The notes: generated by a model not told the origin, from the sequence alone. A stretch of DNA of 42,414 bases from Enterobacter sp. ENT03 (GCF_019218745.1 NZ_JAHUXA010000025.1:1-42414); one strand, 5' to 3'. Shown: positions 18,549 through 28,460, counted from the stretch's first letter. Made by a program: numbers and translations.

Positions 18549-19268
18549 CTACTTCAGCCCGCTGACCAGCGCTTTGCGGCTGTCTTCCAGCGACACCACG
18601 CGGCTGCACACGGCTTTGCCGAATTGTTCGAAATCGGCTTCCTGATTTTTCCATTCATTCTGGATCGCGGTCTGTAAACCGCCGAGGCTGCCGAGTACGC
18701 CCTGCAAGGGATTACCGCCGCCTTTCAGTACCGCTTTCGCGCCCATCTCATTGATGCTGTCCTGCAGGATGCCGCCCATCGCCTGATTGACCAGCTGCTG
18801 GCCGTTAGCGCGCACTTCATCAATGGCTTTGTAATGGAAGGTGATGCCATCCGGGCGACGCTCAAGAATGCGGTTCATCTGCTCTTTCAGCTGCGCGTCG
18901 AGTTTGGTCAGGCGACCACGCATATTGCTGCTTTCACCCACTTCTTTGGCGATGATGTTATCAAGCGCCACGCGGCCTTTCTCGACGCGGCTACGCGCGC
19001 CGTCGTCGATCCACGGCAGCGCGGTGCGCAGATCCGCCTGATAATCTTTCGCCTGCTCGCGCTGGGCGGCGCTCAGGGTGTATTGCTTACCGTTAAACAT
19101 CACGTTGCCGTCCGGCGTCATCACCAGATTGCCGTTCTCGCCTTTCACCTGCACGGTTTGCGGATTGATCACCACGTCGTCACGCGGCGTGACGCTACAT
19201 TTATATTCAGCCTGCGCGGTAAATGCGGTTACCGTCAGGGCAGCCGCCAGCAGCGTTTTGCGCAACAT
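18549..19268 (-). CDS. yggN: periplasmic protein YggN (DUF2884)
   Basis: The 239-residue protein starts at MLRKTLLAAALTVTAFTAQA, a Sec signal peptide cut before EYKCSVTPRDD. It matches E. coli YggN closely, including FHYKAIDEVRANGQQLVNQA. The function is not established. The upstream ATG that would extend it to 19301 lacks support. It follows yggL in the trmB-yggL-yggN direction of transcription, 55 bases after the yggL stop. Confidence 0.92.
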   Translation of the reverse strand: MLRKTLLAAALTVTAFTAQAEYKCSVTPRDDVVINPQTVQVKGENGNLVMTPDGNVMFNGKQYTLSAAQREQAKDYQADLRTALPWIDDGARSRVEKGRVALDNIIAKEVGESSNMRGRLTKLDAQLKEQMNRILERRPDGITFHYKAIDEVRANGQQLVNQAMGGILQDSINEMGAKAVLKGGGNPLQGVLGSLGGLQTAIQNEWKNQEADFEQFGKAVCSRVVSLEDSRKALVSGLK

Positions 19269-19323
19269 AAAAACTCCTTCACAAACAAAACGGGCCGGCA
19301 AAGCCGACCCTGTCGATAACTAA

Positions 19324-19650
19324 TTAGTCCCACCAGACGTCAAAAAGTTCGCTGATGCGTACATCGTCGAACTTACGGTCTTCGAGCCATTTACGCACAA
19401 TGGCCTGGTCCTCTTCGGTGCATTTGCCGATTTCCTGTTTGCAAATCAGCCCTTCCCACACCAGATAGCCGCTGCCGTCAAACGCCAGTTTGTTCGGCTC
19501 GATCACTTCGTTGATGAAGTCATCAACGGTCTGATCGATCTGCTCTTCACTGGTACCTTCCGGGAAACGCCATGCGACGGAAAAGCCTAATTCCTGAAAA
19601 TCGTCGATATGCATTTTCTTACGCAGACGACGGCTACGATTCGTTGCCAT
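19324..19650 (-). CDS. yggL: YggL, ribosome-associated 50S protein
   Basis: The 108-residue protein begins [20 protein letters not shown] and ends SELFDVWWD, as in E. coli YggL (DUF469). The E. coli protein is reported to bind the 50S subunit. The ATG overlaps the stop of trmB (TAATG), so the pair is translationally coupled. Confidence 0.95.
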   Translation of the reverse strand: MATNRSRRLRKKMHIDDFQELGFSVAWRFPEGTSEEQIDQTVDDFINEVIEPNKLAFDGSGYLVWEGLICKQEIGKCTEEDQAIVRKWLEDRKFDDVRISELFDVWWD

Positions 19651-20369
19651 TATTTCACCCTCTCGAACATTAAGTCCCATACGCCGTGACCAAGACGATG
19701 GCCACGCTGTTCAAATTTGGTTACCGGACGCGATTCAGGACGCGGCACATAGTCATTGCTGGCAGACTGGTTTTTATAGCCGTCCAGCGATGACATCACT
19801 TCCAGCATGTGTTCTGCATAGGCTTCCCAGTCGGTTGCCATATGGAAAACGCCGCCCAGTTTCAGTTTGCTTTTCACCAGTTCAGCAAACGGCGGCTGAA
19901 CGATACGGCGTTTATTATGGCGTGCTTTATGCCATGGGTCAGGGAAAAAGAGCTGCACCATGGTTAAAGAATTGTCAGGGATCATTTTGTGCAGCACTTC
20001 TACCGCGTCGTGGCACATCACGCGCAGGTTCTCGACACCCTCTTCGTGCGCGGTGGCAAGACACGCGCCCACGCCCGGCGAATGCACTTCAATGCCGAGG
20101 AAATTCTGCGCAGGTTTGGCTTTCGCCATCGTGACCAGCGAGGCGCCCATACCAAAACCAATCTCCAGCGTGACTGGCGCGTCGCGGCCAAACAGCGCGG
20201 CGAAATCCAGCGGTGCGTCGGTGAACTCTACGCCCATCACCGGCCAGTAGTTTTCCAGCGCGTGCTCCTGCCCTTTCGTCAGACGCCCCTGACGGCGGAC
20301 AAAGCTGCGGATGCGGCGCAGCGGGCGGCCGTTTTCATCAAATTCCGGTGAAATGACGTCGTTCTTCAT
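19650..20369 (-). CDS. trmB: tRNA (guanine-N7)-methyltransferase TrmB
   Basis: TrmB methylates G46 in the variable loop of tRNAs using S-adenosylmethionine. The 239-residue protein equals E. coli in length when started at [10 protein letters not shown]. The SAM-binding motif is [11 protein letters not shown] (about residues 69-79), and the tRNA-interaction motif is [15 protein letters not shown]. It is divergent from mutY, with a 146-base intergenic region between the annotated starts, and coupled to yggL downstream. Confidence 0.96.
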   Translation of the reverse strand: MKNDVISPEFDENGRPLRRIRSFVRRQGRLTKGQEHALENYWPVMGVEFTDAPLDFAALFGRDAPVTLEIGFGMGASLVTMAKAKPAQNFLGIEVHSPGVGACLATAHEEGVENLRVMCHDAVEVLHKMIPDNSLTMVQLFFPDPWHKARHNKRRIVQPPFAELVKSKLKLGGVFHMATDWEAYAEHMLEVMSSLDGYKNQSASNDYVPRPESRPVTKFEQRGHRLGHGVWDLMFERVK

Positions 20370-20515
20370 AAATATGTCTGCTTGTGAGAGTGGTCGGGAA
20401 ACGGGCATTATCCAAAGTTAGTTGCCGGATGCAAGCACCGGAAACTTCTGGTTTACACCTCTGTGCCGCTGTGCTGCAATCTGGCTCCCCCAAAACGTTA
20501 CCCGGAAGCTCTGCT

Positions 20516-21574
20516 TTGACCTTAAACGCGTCGCAATTTTCAGCCCAGGTGCTGGAGTGGTATGACAAATACGGGCGTAAGACCCTGCCCTGGCAACTCG
20601 AAAAAACGCCCTACAAAGTATGGCTCTCTGAGGTGATGTTGCAACAAACGCAGGTCACCACCGTGATCCCCTATTTTGAGCGTTTTATGGCCCGCTTCCC
20701 GACGGTGACGGATTTAGCCAATGCGCCGCTCGATGAGGTGCTGCACCTGTGGACCGGTCTTGGCTATTACGCCCGCGCCCGCAATCTGCATAAAGCGGCG
20801 CAGCAGGTAGCCACGCTGCATCATGGCCAGTTCCCCGATACCTTCGATGAAGTGGCGGCGCTGCCGGGCGTCGGGCGCTCGACCGCCGGGGCGATTTTGT
20901 CCCTGTCGCTCAATAAGCACTTCCCGATCCTCGATGGCAACGTGAAGCGCGTGCTGGCCCGCTGCTATGCGGTAGGCGGCTGGCCGGGTAAAAAAGAGGT
21001 GGAAAAGCGCCTGTGGGAGTTAAGTGAACAGGTGACGCCCGCCGAGGGCGTGGCGCGCTTTAACCAGGCGATGATGGATTTGGGGGCGATCGTCTGCACC
21101 CGCTCAAAACCCAAATGTTCGCTCTGCCCGCTCAGCAATGGCTGCGAAGCCTATGCGCATGAGAGCTGGGCGCTGTACCCGGGCAAAAAACCGAAGCAAA
21201 CGCTGCCGGAGCGCACCGGCTATTTTCTGATGCTCCAGCACGGCGACGAGGTGTTTCTGGCCCAGCGGCCGCCGGTCGGTCTGTGGGGCGGCTTATTCTG
21301 CTTCCCGCAGTTTGAAGATGAAGACAGTCTGCGTCGCTGGCTGGCGGAACGTCAGATTGACGCCGATACTCTCAGCCAGTTAACGGCGTTTCGCCATACT
21401 TTCAGCCATTTCCATCTGGATATTGTGCCAATGTGGCTTCCCGTGTCCTCATTCACCGCATGCATGGATGAAGGGGCGGGTCTCTGGTATAACTTAGCGC
21501 AACCGCAATCCGTTGGACTGGCGGCGCCCGTTGAGCGCCTGTTACAGCAATTACGTACCGGCGCCGCTGTATAG
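20516..21574 (+). CDS. mutY: adenine DNA glycosylase MutY
   Basis: MutY removes adenine mispaired with 8-oxoguanine. The E. coli-like body begins at [17 protein letters not shown], but the E. coli ATG codon is TTA here. I chose the TTG at 20516, two codons earlier, because GGAAG lies 7 bases upstream and it gives 352 residues (350 in E. coli). An ATG at 20384 would add 44 residues of no recognisable homology. The catalytic residues fall at Glu39 ([12 protein letters not shown]) and Asp140 ([12 protein letters not shown]). The Fe-S ligands are in [17 protein letters not shown] (C-X6-C-X2-C-X5-C). The C-terminal NUDIX-like 8-oxoG recognition domain is complete. yggX follows 24 bases later. Confidence 0.94.
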   Translation: MTLNASQFSAQVLEWYDKYGRKTLPWQLEKTPYKVWLSEVMLQQTQVTTVIPYFERFMARFPTVTDLANAPLDEVLHLWTGLGYYARARNLHKAAQQVATLHHGQFPDTFDEVAALPGVGRSTAGAILSLSLNKHFPILDGNVKRVLARCYAVGGWPGKKEVEKRLWELSEQVTPAEGVARFNQAMMDLGAIVCTRSKPKCSLCPLSNGCEAYAHESWALYPGKKPKQTLPERTGYFLMLQHGDEVFLAQRPPVGLWGGLFCFPQFEDEDSLRRWLAERQIDADTLSQLTAFRHTFSHFHLDIVPMWLPVSSFTACMDEGAGLWYNLAQPQSVGLAAPVERLLQQLRTGAAV

Positions 21575-21598
21575 CGCTGAGATGAAAGAGGAATTTTT

Positions 21599-21874
21599 AT
21601 GAGCAGAACCATTTTTTGTACCTTCCTGGGCCGTGAAGCGGAAGGTCAGGATTTCCAGCTTTATCCGGGCGACGTCGGCAAGCGCATCTATAACGAGATT
21701 TCGAAAGAAGCCTGGGCGCAGTGGCAGCAGAAACAGACCATGCTCATCAACGAAAAGAAACTCAATATGATGAACCTGGAGCACCGCAAGCTGCTGGAGC
21801 AGGAGATGATTAACTTCCTGTTCGAAGGCAAAGATGTGCACATCGAAGGCTATAAGCCGCAGGATCAAGAATAA
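21599..21874 (+). CDS. yggX: oxidative-damage/iron trafficking protein YggX
   Basis: The 91-residue protein has the full family length and sequence ([19 protein letters not shown], then [18 protein letters not shown]). YggX protects Fe-S clusters and is reported to take part in iron trafficking. Cys7 is the residue tied to that function. A GAGGAA Shine-Dalgarno lies 5 bases before the ATG. It is in one operon with mutY, whose product carries an Fe-S cluster. Confidence 0.96.
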   Translation: MSRTIFCTFLGREAEGQDFQLYPGDVGKRIYNEISKEAWAQWQQKQTMLINEKKLNMMNLEHRKLLEQEMINFLFEGKDVHIEGYKPQDQE

Positions 21875-21884
21875 AAATAACATT

Positions 21885-21906
21885 GCCGGGGTAACCCGGC
21901 TTTTTC
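21885..21906 (+). terminator. intrinsic terminator after yggX
   Basis: GCCGGG and CCCGGC form a stem with a GTAA loop, followed by TTTTT. It lies 11 bases past the yggX stop and just before mltC, so mltC may rely partly on read-through or its own promoter. Confidence 0.85.
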
Positions 21907-21942
21907 ACGTCTAACACCAACACAACACGCACCTGCGGAATG

Positions 21943-23025
21943 ATGAAAAAATATTTAGCGTTTGCCCTGATCGCGCCGTTACTCATCTCGTGTTCCAGTT
22001 CCAATAATAAGGGCGATAGCTATAACGAAGCCTGGGTAAAGGACACCAACGGTTTTGACATTCTGATGGGCCAGTTCGCCCATAACATCGAAAACATCTG
22101 GGGATTTAACGAAGTCCTGATCGCAGGCCCCAAGGACTACGTTAAGTACACCGATCAGTATCAGACCCGCAGCCACATCAACTTTGATGACGGCTCGATC
22201 ACCATCGAAACCATCGCCGGAACAGATCCTGCGGCTCACCTGCGCAAGGCGATCATCAAAACGCTGCTGATGGGTGACGACCCCGGTTCCATCGATCTTT
22301 ACTCCGACGTCGATGATATTCCGATCTCCAAACAGCCGTTCCTTTATGGACAGGTGGTGGATAACAACGGCGAGGCTATTCGCTGGCAGTGGCGCGCGGC
22401 GCGTTATGCGGATTATCTGCTGCAAACACGTATGAAAAGCCGACAGAACGGGCTGAAAGTGATCTACAGCGTGACCATTAACCTGGTGGCAAACCACCTG
22501 GATAAACGTGCGCATAAATACACTGGCATGGTGCGTCAGGCGTCACGCAAATATGGCGTAGATGAATCGCTGATCCTGGCGATTATGCAGACCGAATCCT
22601 CCTTTAACCCGTACGCCGTCAGCCGCTCCGATGCGCTGGGACTGATGCAGGTTGTCCAGCACAGTGCCGGGAAAGATGTGTTCCGCGCGCAGGGCCGTTC
22701 CGGGATGCCGGACCGCAACTTCCTGTTCGATCCGGCGAGCAACATTGATACCGGCACGGCCTATCTGGCGATGCTGAACAATGTTTATCTTTCGGGGATC
22801 ACCAACCCGACGTCACGGCGTTATGCGGTGATCACCGCCTATAACGGCGGCGCGGGTAGCGTGCTGCGGGTGTTCTCCAGCGATAAGGTACAGGCGGCGA
22901 ACATGATTAACCGCATGTCGCCGGGGGATGTGTATGAAGCGCTCACCACGCGACATCCGTCTGCCGAATCGCGCCGCTATCTGTATAAAGTGGACACGGC
23001 GCAGAAAAGCTATCGTCGCAATTGA
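21943..23025 (+). CDS. mltC: membrane-bound lytic murein transglycosylase C
   Basis: MltC is an outer-membrane lipoprotein that cleaves peptidoglycan glycan strands to 1,6-anhydro products. The lipobox is LISC, with the lipidated Cys at residue 17. The C-terminal SLT domain carries the catalytic Glu in [13 protein letters not shown], followed by GLMQV and [11 protein letters not shown]. The 360-residue length compares with 359 in E. coli. Two ATGs are adjacent; the second gives the E. coli start MKKYLA. In E. coli the following gene is nupG, which is missing here. Confidence 0.95.
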   Translation: MKKYLAFALIAPLLISCSSSNNKGDSYNEAWVKDTNGFDILMGQFAHNIENIWGFNEVLIAGPKDYVKYTDQYQTRSHINFDDGSITIETIAGTDPAAHLRKAIIKTLLMGDDPGSIDLYSDVDDIPISKQPFLYGQVVDNNGEAIRWQWRAARYADYLLQTRMKSRQNGLKVIYSVTINLVANHLDKRAHKYTGMVRQASRKYGVDESLILAIMQTESSFNPYAVSRSDALGLMQVVQHSAGKDVFRAQGRSGMPDRNFLFDPASNIDTGTAYLAMLNNVYLSGITNPTSRRYAVITAYNGGAGSVLRVFSSDKVQAANMINRMSPGDVYEALTTRHPSAESRRYLYKVDTAQKSYRRN

Positions 23026-23027
23026 GT

Positions 23028-23108
23028 GTCCCCTCACCCCGGCCCTCACCCCAGGGAGAGGGAGAATGGCAATCTGCACCATCTGTCCCCTCTCCCTGTG
23101 GAGAGGGT
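23028..23108. repeat. CTCTCCC-type repeat between mltC and speC
   Basis: CCCTCACCCCGGCCCTCACC, then an AGGGAGAGGG arm, an AATCTGCACCATCTGT spacer and a CCCTCTCCC-TGTG-GAGAGGG hairpin. This is the same family as the araA-araD cluster. It lies between two genes pointing at each other, where nupG stands in E. coli, and its hairpins can terminate both transcripts. Confidence 0.75.
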
Positions 23109-23112
23109 TAGG

Positions 23113-25251
23113 CTACCCTTTCAAGACATAGCCAAACAGACGCTTGATGCCATCGGCGTCTGTTTCGCTATACACGCCCTGGAGTTCCGGCGAAAAGCCC
23201 GGCAGCAGGTTAACGCCCTCTTCCAGCGCGAGGAAGTAGCGCTGTACCGCACCGCCCCACACTTCTCCCGGCACCACGCATAAGACGCCCGGCGGATACG
23301 GCAGCGCGCCTTCTGCCGCGATGCGCCCTGCGGCTTCGCTGATGCGCACCAGTTCCACATTGCCACGAATAAATTCGCTGTTCGCATCCTGCGGATTCAT
23401 CGCTACCGGCGGGAAGCTGTCGGCGCGGAACATCGCTTTTTGCAGATCTTTGACGTCAAAGCTGACGTATAAGTCGTGCATCTCCTGGCACAGCTCGCGC
23501 AGGGTGTAATCGCGGTAGCGCACCGGGTATTTGTTGAAGATGGTCGGCAGCACGTCGGCCAGCGGCGTATCGTCTTCAATATGCTGCTCGAACTGACCGA
23601 GCATCGCCACCAGCTGCGCCATTTTCTCCGCGCTCTCGGCAGGCGTCAGCAGGAAGAGGATCGAGTTCAGATCGCACTTCTCCGGCACAATGCCGTTCTC
23701 GCGCAGGTAGTGCGCCAGAATGGTCGCCGGAATACCGAAATCGGTGTAATCACCGGTCTGCGCATCAATGCCTGGCGTGGTGAGCAGCAGTTTGCAGGGA
23801 TCGACAAAATATTGCTCGCGGGCGTAGCCGTCAAAACCGTGCCAGCTGGCGCCCGGCTCAAAACTGAAAAAGCGGCGCTCGCTGGCAATAGCGTGAGTCG
23901 GATGATCCTGCCACGGACGCCCCGCCACTTCTGGCGGCACAAAAGGTTTGATCATCTTGCAGTTGGCGATGATCGCCTTGCGCGCTTCGATACCCAGTTC
24001 GACGCACTCCGCCCACAGGCGGCGTCCGCTTTCGCCTTCATGGATCTTGGCATTGACGTCCAGCGCGGCAAACAACGGGTAAAACGGGCTGGTGGAGGCG
24101 TGCAGCATAAAGGCGTTATTCAGCCGTTTATGCGGGCAGAAGCGCGCCTGGCCGCGAATATGGTTATCTTTTTTGTGGATCTGCGAGGTCTGGGAGAAGC
24201 CCGCCTGCTGCTTGTGCACCGACTGGGTGACGAAGATCCCCGGATCGTTTTCGTTCAGATCGAGCAGCAGCGGCGAACAGTCGGCCATCATCGGAATAAA
24301 CTGCTCGTAACCCACCCACGCTGAGTCAAAAAGGATGTAATCGCACAGCGATCCGATCTTGTCGATCACCTGACGGGCGTTGTAGATCGTACCGTCGTAA
24401 GTGCCGAGCTGGATCACCGCGAGGCGGAACGGGCGCGCGTCGTCGGCTTTCTCCGGCGCGACAGCGCGGATCTGCTCGCGCAGGTAATGCTCATCGAAAC
24501 AGTGCTCGTCGATGCCTCCGATAAAGCCGAACGGATTACGGGCTGCTTCCAGATAGACCGGCGTCGCGCCCGCCTGGATCAGCGCGCCATGGTGATTGGA
24601 TTTGTGATTGTTGCGATCGAACAACACCAGGTCGCCGCGCGTCAGCAGCGCATTGGTGACGACTTTGTTCGCCGCCGACGTGCCGTTCAGCACAAAGTAG
24701 GTTTTATCCGCGTGGAACACTTTGGCAGCAAATTTCTGCGCGTGTTTGGCGGAGCCTTCGTGGATCAGCAAATCGCCAAGTTTAACGTCGGCGTTGCACA
24801 TGTCGGCACGAAAGACGTTTTCACCGAAGAAGTCAAAGAACTGACGCCCGGCGGGGTGTTTTTTGAAGAACGCGCCGTGCTGGTGTCCCGGACAGGCGAA
24901 AGTACTGTTGTCCATCGCCACGTACTGCGTCAGCGTATCGAAAAACGGCGGCAGCAGATTTTCTTCGTAGCGGCAGGCGGCGGATTCCAGCTCCAGCAGC
25001 TCCTGCGCTTTACCGCCGATTACCGCCTCGACGCCATCAGGCGCATCGGCAGGCGTGTCGCTGAACATGAACACCGGCAACTGAAAGTCTGTGCGTTTAA
25101 GCAGCGCGAGAATTCCGCTATAACTGTCTGCCACCGTAATGACGACTGCCGCCACATCGGTAAAATCCGTGTTGTCCAGGCTGACCACCTCGCGATGGGT
25201 GGAAAGCAGGGAAACCAGCTCGCGGCTGGCAGCAATTTTCATGGTTTTCAT
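23113..25251 (-). CDS. speC: constitutive ornithine decarboxylase SpeC
   Basis: SpeC converts ornithine to putrescine with pyridoxal phosphate. Started at MKTMKIAASRELV (E. coli MKSMNIAASSELV), it has 712 residues against 711. The PLP lysine lies in TQSVHKQQAGFSQ near residue 355, and GTYDGTIYNARQVID lies upstream of it. The end (LFGYVLKG) carries one extra residue. A longer reading frame to 25272 adds seven unconserved residues. It faces mltC across a repeat and is divergent from yqgA, as in E. coli except for the missing nupG. Confidence 0.96.
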   Translation of the reverse strand: MKTMKIAASRELVSLLSTHREVVSLDNTDFTDVAAVVITVADSYSGILALLKRTDFQLPVFMFSDTPADAPDGVEAVIGGKAQELLELESAACRYEENLLPPFFDTLTQYVAMDNSTFACPGHQHGAFFKKHPAGRQFFDFFGENVFRADMCNADVKLGDLLIHEGSAKHAQKFAAKVFHADKTYFVLNGTSAANKVVTNALLTRGDLVLFDRNNHKSNHHGALIQAGATPVYLEAARNPFGFIGGIDEHCFDEHYLREQIRAVAPEKADDARPFRLAVIQLGTYDGTIYNARQVIDKIGSLCDYILFDSAWVGYEQFIPMMADCSPLLLDLNENDPGIFVTQSVHKQQAGFSQTSQIHKKDNHIRGQARFCPHKRLNNAFMLHASTSPFYPLFAALDVNAKIHEGESGRRLWAECVELGIEARKAIIANCKMIKPFVPPEVAGRPWQDHPTHAIASERRFFSFEPGASWHGFDGYAREQYFVDPCKLLLTTPGIDAQTGDYTDFGIPATILAHYLRENGIVPEKCDLNSILFLLTPAESAEKMAQLVAMLGQFEQHIEDDTPLADVLPTIFNKYPVRYRDYTLRELCQEMHDLYVSFDVKDLQKAMFRADSFPPVAMNPQDANSEFIRGNVELVRISEAAGRIAAEGALPYPPGVLCVVPGEVWGGAVQRYFLALEEGVNLLPGFSPELQGVYSETDADGIKRLFGYVLKG

Positions 25252-25506
25252 AAGCGCCTGCGTTGTCCTCACCCCAGGGTGAGCAGAGAAAAGATCATGG
25301 CGGAACGGGAGAATATTCGCATAAGTATGCGATTTGTCTGGCGAACAGAATGCAGCGTCATCCAGGCAGCCCCGTGATTAAGAGAGGAAATTTCGCGCAA
25401 TAATGTCATTTTTGCCTGGCAGGTGCAACACGCAAAAAATGCCTGGAATGGGAGTTTTTGCGGCATACTATGCAATCATTAAAACAAATTCCTCAGGAGT
25501 AACAGC

Positions 25507-26226
25507 GTGTTAACTGGCCCCTTTATTAATGCCGCTGCCGTGCTGATGGGCGGCACTATTGGCGCGGTGCTCAGCCACCGCTTACCCGAACGCGTGCGCC
25601 ATTCAATGCCCGCTATTTTCGGCCTGTGCTCGCTGGGTATCGGTATTCTGCTGGTGGTGAAGTGCGTGAACCTGCCGGTGATGGTGCTGGCCACCCTGGT
25701 GGGCACGCTGATTGGCGAGATTTGCTACGTTGAGCGCGGGATCAGCGGCGGGGTGAACCGCCTGCGCAAACTGATGCAGCGCGGTAAAAAATCGACAGGC
25801 GTGCCGGAAGGCCATGACGCGTTTATTGAAAGTCTGGTGGCCATCATTATTCTGTTCTGCGCCAGCGGCACCGGCATTTTTGGTGCGATGCGCGAAGGCA
25901 TGACCGGCGATCCGAGTATTTTGATCGCCAAAGCGTTTCTCGATTTCTTTACCGCGGTGATTTTTGCCACCTCCCTCGGCATTGCCGTGGCGGCTATTTC
26001 GGTGCCGATGCTGATTATTCAACTCACCCTCGCCACCTGCGCCACCTTTATTCTGCCGCTTACCACACCGGCGATGATGGGCGATTTCACCGCCGTCGGC
26101 GGCATTTTGCTGCTGGCAACCGGGCTGCGTATCTGCGGCATTAAGATGTTTGCCGTCGCTAACATGTTGCCCGCATTGATAATCGCCATGCCGCTCTCCG
26201 CCGCCTGGACCGCCTTTTTTGCCTGA
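25507..26226 (+). CDS. yqgA: inner membrane protein YqgA (DUF554)
   Basis: The 239-residue protein has about six to seven hydrophobic segments, and its order between speC and tRNA-Phe is the E. coli arrangement. The start is GTG (aacagcGTG), with a CAGGAG Shine-Dalgarno ending 9 bases before it. DUF554 proteins are possible transporters, but no substrate is known. Confidence 0.93.
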   Translation: MLTGPFINAAAVLMGGTIGAVLSHRLPERVRHSMPAIFGLCSLGIGILLVVKCVNLPVMVLATLVGTLIGEICYVERGISGGVNRLRKLMQRGKKSTGVPEGHDAFIESLVAIIILFCASGTGIFGAMREGMTGDPSILIAKAFLDFFTAVIFATSLGIAVAAISVPMLIIQLTLATCATFILPLTTPAMMGDFTAVGGILLLATGLRICGIKMFAVANMLPALIIAMPLSAAWTAFFA

Positions 26227-26291
26227 GCGGCGTGCAATCGCGCCGGATTGCTGATAGATTGTGCAGTCTGCAACGATTTAAATAAATTTCG

Positions 26292-26320
26292 TTGACGACA
26301 CGAGGCGGATCAGGTTTAAT
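26292..26320 (+). promoter_or_regulatory. tRNA-Phe promoter
   Basis: TTGACG (26292-26297) and TTTAAT (26315-26320) are separated by 17 bases. The following GCGCCCCG is a GC-rich discriminator, as in stringently controlled stable-RNA promoters. Confidence 0.85.
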
Positions 26321-26330
26321 GCGCCCCGTT

Positions 26331-26406
26331 GCCCGGATAGCTCAGTCGGTAGAGCAGGGGATTGAAAATCCCCGTGTCCTTGGTTCGATTCCGAGTCCGG
26401 GCACCA
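26331..26406 (+). tRNA. pheV: tRNA-Phe (anticodon GAA)
   Basis: The 76-base gene folds as a cloverleaf. The acceptor arms are GCCCGGA and TCCGGGC, the anticodon loop is TTGAAAA with GAA, the T loop is GGTTCGATTCC, and CCA is encoded. The position after yqgA identifies it as pheV, a common integration site for genomic islands. Confidence 0.98.
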
Positions 26407-26417
26407 CTATTTAGAAG

Positions 26418-26440
26418 AACCCGCCTATGGCGGGTTTTTT
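26418..26440 (+). terminator. terminator of the tRNA-Phe transcript
   Basis: ACCCGCC and GGCGGGT form a stem with a TAT loop, followed by TTTTT, starting 12 bases after the tRNA. Confidence 0.9.
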
Positions 26441-26998
26441 GCTTTCTGGGGTTCTGGTAGATTTCTGGCCATTCTGACCACAGATGCTGCTGCTTTATCA
26501 CTTGAGTCCCACCTGAGCATCTCCCTTTAGCGACGCCCTATCCTTCCGGTGACTATACCAACGTCTGCTGGTCTTCACGCTGCCAATAAATACTATTTCC
26601 ACAAGGTATATCTACTGGTGAATTGATCACTGCAAGGCAGCATCCGGTCTTTGTCCGGTCAGAAGAAAACAAGCAGCATCGCTTCACTTCTGATGTATGC
26701 AAAACACTATCGCGCCGGTAAGCTTACTCAAGCCCTCACAATTCCGGAAAGCATTCCCGGCCTTGTTCACGGTCCTCAATAAAATCTGTTATGAGCACTC
26801 TTTCAACCAGCTTTCCCCAGCCACTGCTAAGCCTCCAATAAGTGATGTTAGTGACGGCGTTAATATGCCTGCTGAGCAGCTACCGTTCTTGCTGTAAAAC
26901 CGTGGCCAATATTACTTGACTGTAAGTATCCCGCATAATCGTGCCATTCACATTTAGAGATCCCCCGGCATAATCAATCTGCCAATAAGGAGATCGCT
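26441..26998. other. gene-free stretch at the start of the island
   Basis: No convincing gene is visible in these 558 bases. A 66-codon open frame at 26697-26897 lacks a good ribosome site and any recognisable family. I looked for an integrase end next to the tRNA and for a second copy of the tRNA 3' end and saw neither. The last 60 bases (from about 26920) are probably the left end of the following IS remnant. Confidence 0.5.
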
Positions 26999-27522
26999 AT
27001 GCGTAAAGCCCGTTTTACTGAGCATCAGATCATTGCCGTAATTAAATCGGTTGAAGCCGGACGAACCGTTAAAGATGTCTGCCGGGAGGCCGGTATTTCT
27101 GAAGCCACCTACTACAACTGGAAGTCCAGATACGGCAGCATGGAGGCTTCTGATATTAAAAAGATCAAGGATCTTGCGGATGAGAACAGGCGTCTCAAAC
27201 AGATGTTTGCCGACCTGGGCCTTGAGAACCGGGCGCTGAAAGAAGTTATCAAAAAAGCTTTAAAACCAGCCTGTAAGCGTGAGCTGGTCACTCATCTGAT
27301 AACGACGTTCGGACTCTGTATCCGTCAGGCCTGCCGGAATCTTAACCTGAGCAGAACGCTTTTATTGAGCGTTTTAACCGGACATACCGTACAGGAATAC
27401 TCGATTTTTATCTGTTCAGAACGCTGAATGAAGTGCGGGAAATCACGGAGAAATGGTTATCAGAATATAACGGTGAACGCCCGCATGAATCACTGAACAA
27501 TATGAAACCGGAGGAATACTGA
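26999..27522 (+). pseudogene. IS3-family (IS407-group-like) transposase, internally deleted
   Basis: The first 120 codons read as OrfA plus the start of OrfB. OrfA has a helix-turn-helix (MRKARFTEHQIIAVIKSVEA, then DVCREAGISEATYYNWKSRY) and a leucine-zipper stretch (ENRRLKQMFADLGLENRALK). The frame then breaks. The sequence from about 27358 reads, in another frame, as the OrfB C-terminus (FNRTYRT, then LDFYLFRTLNEVREITEKWL and NGERPHESLNNMKPEEY, ending at TGA 27520-27522). The whole DDE catalytic core between NLSRT and FIERFNRTYRT is missing. The element cannot transpose by itself. Confidence 0.85.
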
Positions 27523-27652
27523 CAGCACCATTATTTGGCCGGGATCTCAGAAAATGCATGGAACTAAAACGGGTCTATTTTCAGGAAGATTTTTCTCCCT
27601 ATTTTAAGACATCCACAGTATGAAGCCAGAACAGCGGGAATCAACGCGCCCA

Positions 27653-28357
27653 CTACGTTTTTTCACTGACCTTTATGAGGAAATCCGTATCGTGAAGGTA
27701 CAGGTTATTTCCCATTCCTTGAATTACCCCTAGCTTTTTCCACTGAGCCAGCAAACGGTTAAGGGTCTCAGTACGAATACCCAACTGATGTGCCAGCAGA
27801 CGTTGAGTGACTGGCAGGGTGATATGACGCCCCTGTATTTCGCTGATTTTAAGCAAGTAGCGCGCAACCCGCTGTTCCAGCGTGCATAGGCTAAATGACT
27901 CAATATTGTCCATTGCCTGTTGCAGCATCTCTCCGGCGCTGGACAACAGGCGGATGCCGATATCAGGTTGAGTCAGGCAAAACTGGTGCAGTATCTTGCG
28001 CGGCCAGCGGCACACCAGGGATGGCATACTGGCCCAGGCGTGTACGGGATAACGACCCTCCGGCATAAACATCACCAGCGTAGCCAGCAACTGTCCACGC
28101 AGCCTGTGTTGATAAACCAGCTCTTCACCGTTACGGCCATACCGGAAAGTATTCACCTGGCCGTTTAGCACCAGATACCAGAAATCAGCCTCCTCCCCTT
28201 GATGAAAGAGCACCTGTTTGTTCTCCAAAAGGATAAAAACGCCTTCCTGCATGAGTCGCTCATACAGTTCGGAGCGGATGCCTCCCAGCATCCGCGTTGA
28301 CTTTAATAGCCGAACAGCGTCCGCAAATATTACGTTCCCCGCGTTGATAATTGTCAT
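27653..28357 (-). CDS. Crp/Fnr-family transcriptional regulator
   Basis: The 234-residue protein has an N-terminal cyclic-nucleotide-binding-type beta-roll (about residues 25-135, with LFHQGEEADFWYLVLNGQV). A long dimer helix follows (about 140-170), then a C-terminal Crp helix-turn-helix (LPVTQRLLAHQLGIRTETLN, near 185-205). It lacks the N-terminal cysteine cluster of FNR and the cAMP-contact pattern of CRP, so the signal is unknown. It is divergent from the receptor operon and shares a 103-base region with a Fur box. I infer that it controls that operon or responds to the same metal state. Its own Shine-Dalgarno is weak. Confidence 0.9.
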   Translation of the reverse strand: MTIINAGNVIFADAVRLLKSTRMLGGIRSELYERLMQEGVFILLENKQVLFHQGEEADFWYLVLNGQVNTFRYGRNGEELVYQHRLRGQLLATLVMFMPEGRYPVHAWASMPSLVCRWPRKILHQFCLTQPDIGIRLLSSAGEMLQQAMDNIESFSLCTLEQRVARYLLKISEIQGRHITLPVTQRLLAHQLGIRTETLNRLLAQWKKLGVIQGMGNNLYLHDTDFLIKVSEKT

Positions 28358-28391
28358 AGCTCAATTTTTCCCTTTGCGCCTACCATTAAAT

Positions 28392-28410
28392 AAGAATGAT
28401 TATCATTATC
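28392..28410. promoter_or_regulatory. Fur box
   Basis: AAGAATGATTATCATTATC matches the 19-bp Fur consensus GATAATGATAATCATTATC at 16 positions. It lies between the divergent regulator and receptor genes, 51 bases before the receptor ATG, so iron repression of the uptake operon is expected. Confidence 0.88.
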
Positions 28411-28460
28411 TAAATCAAAATATCCAGAAATACTATTACAAAAAGGGAGTTGACCATCTA

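Noticed and set aside
26697..26897. A 66-codon frame in the island start
   Set aside because: It has no ribosome site or family, and its composition is like the surrounding non-coding DNA.
28218..28460. An 81-codon extension of the TonB receptor
   Set aside because: It covers the divergent regulator start and the Fur box and has no signal-peptide logic. The ATG at 28461 with AAAGGGAG fits.
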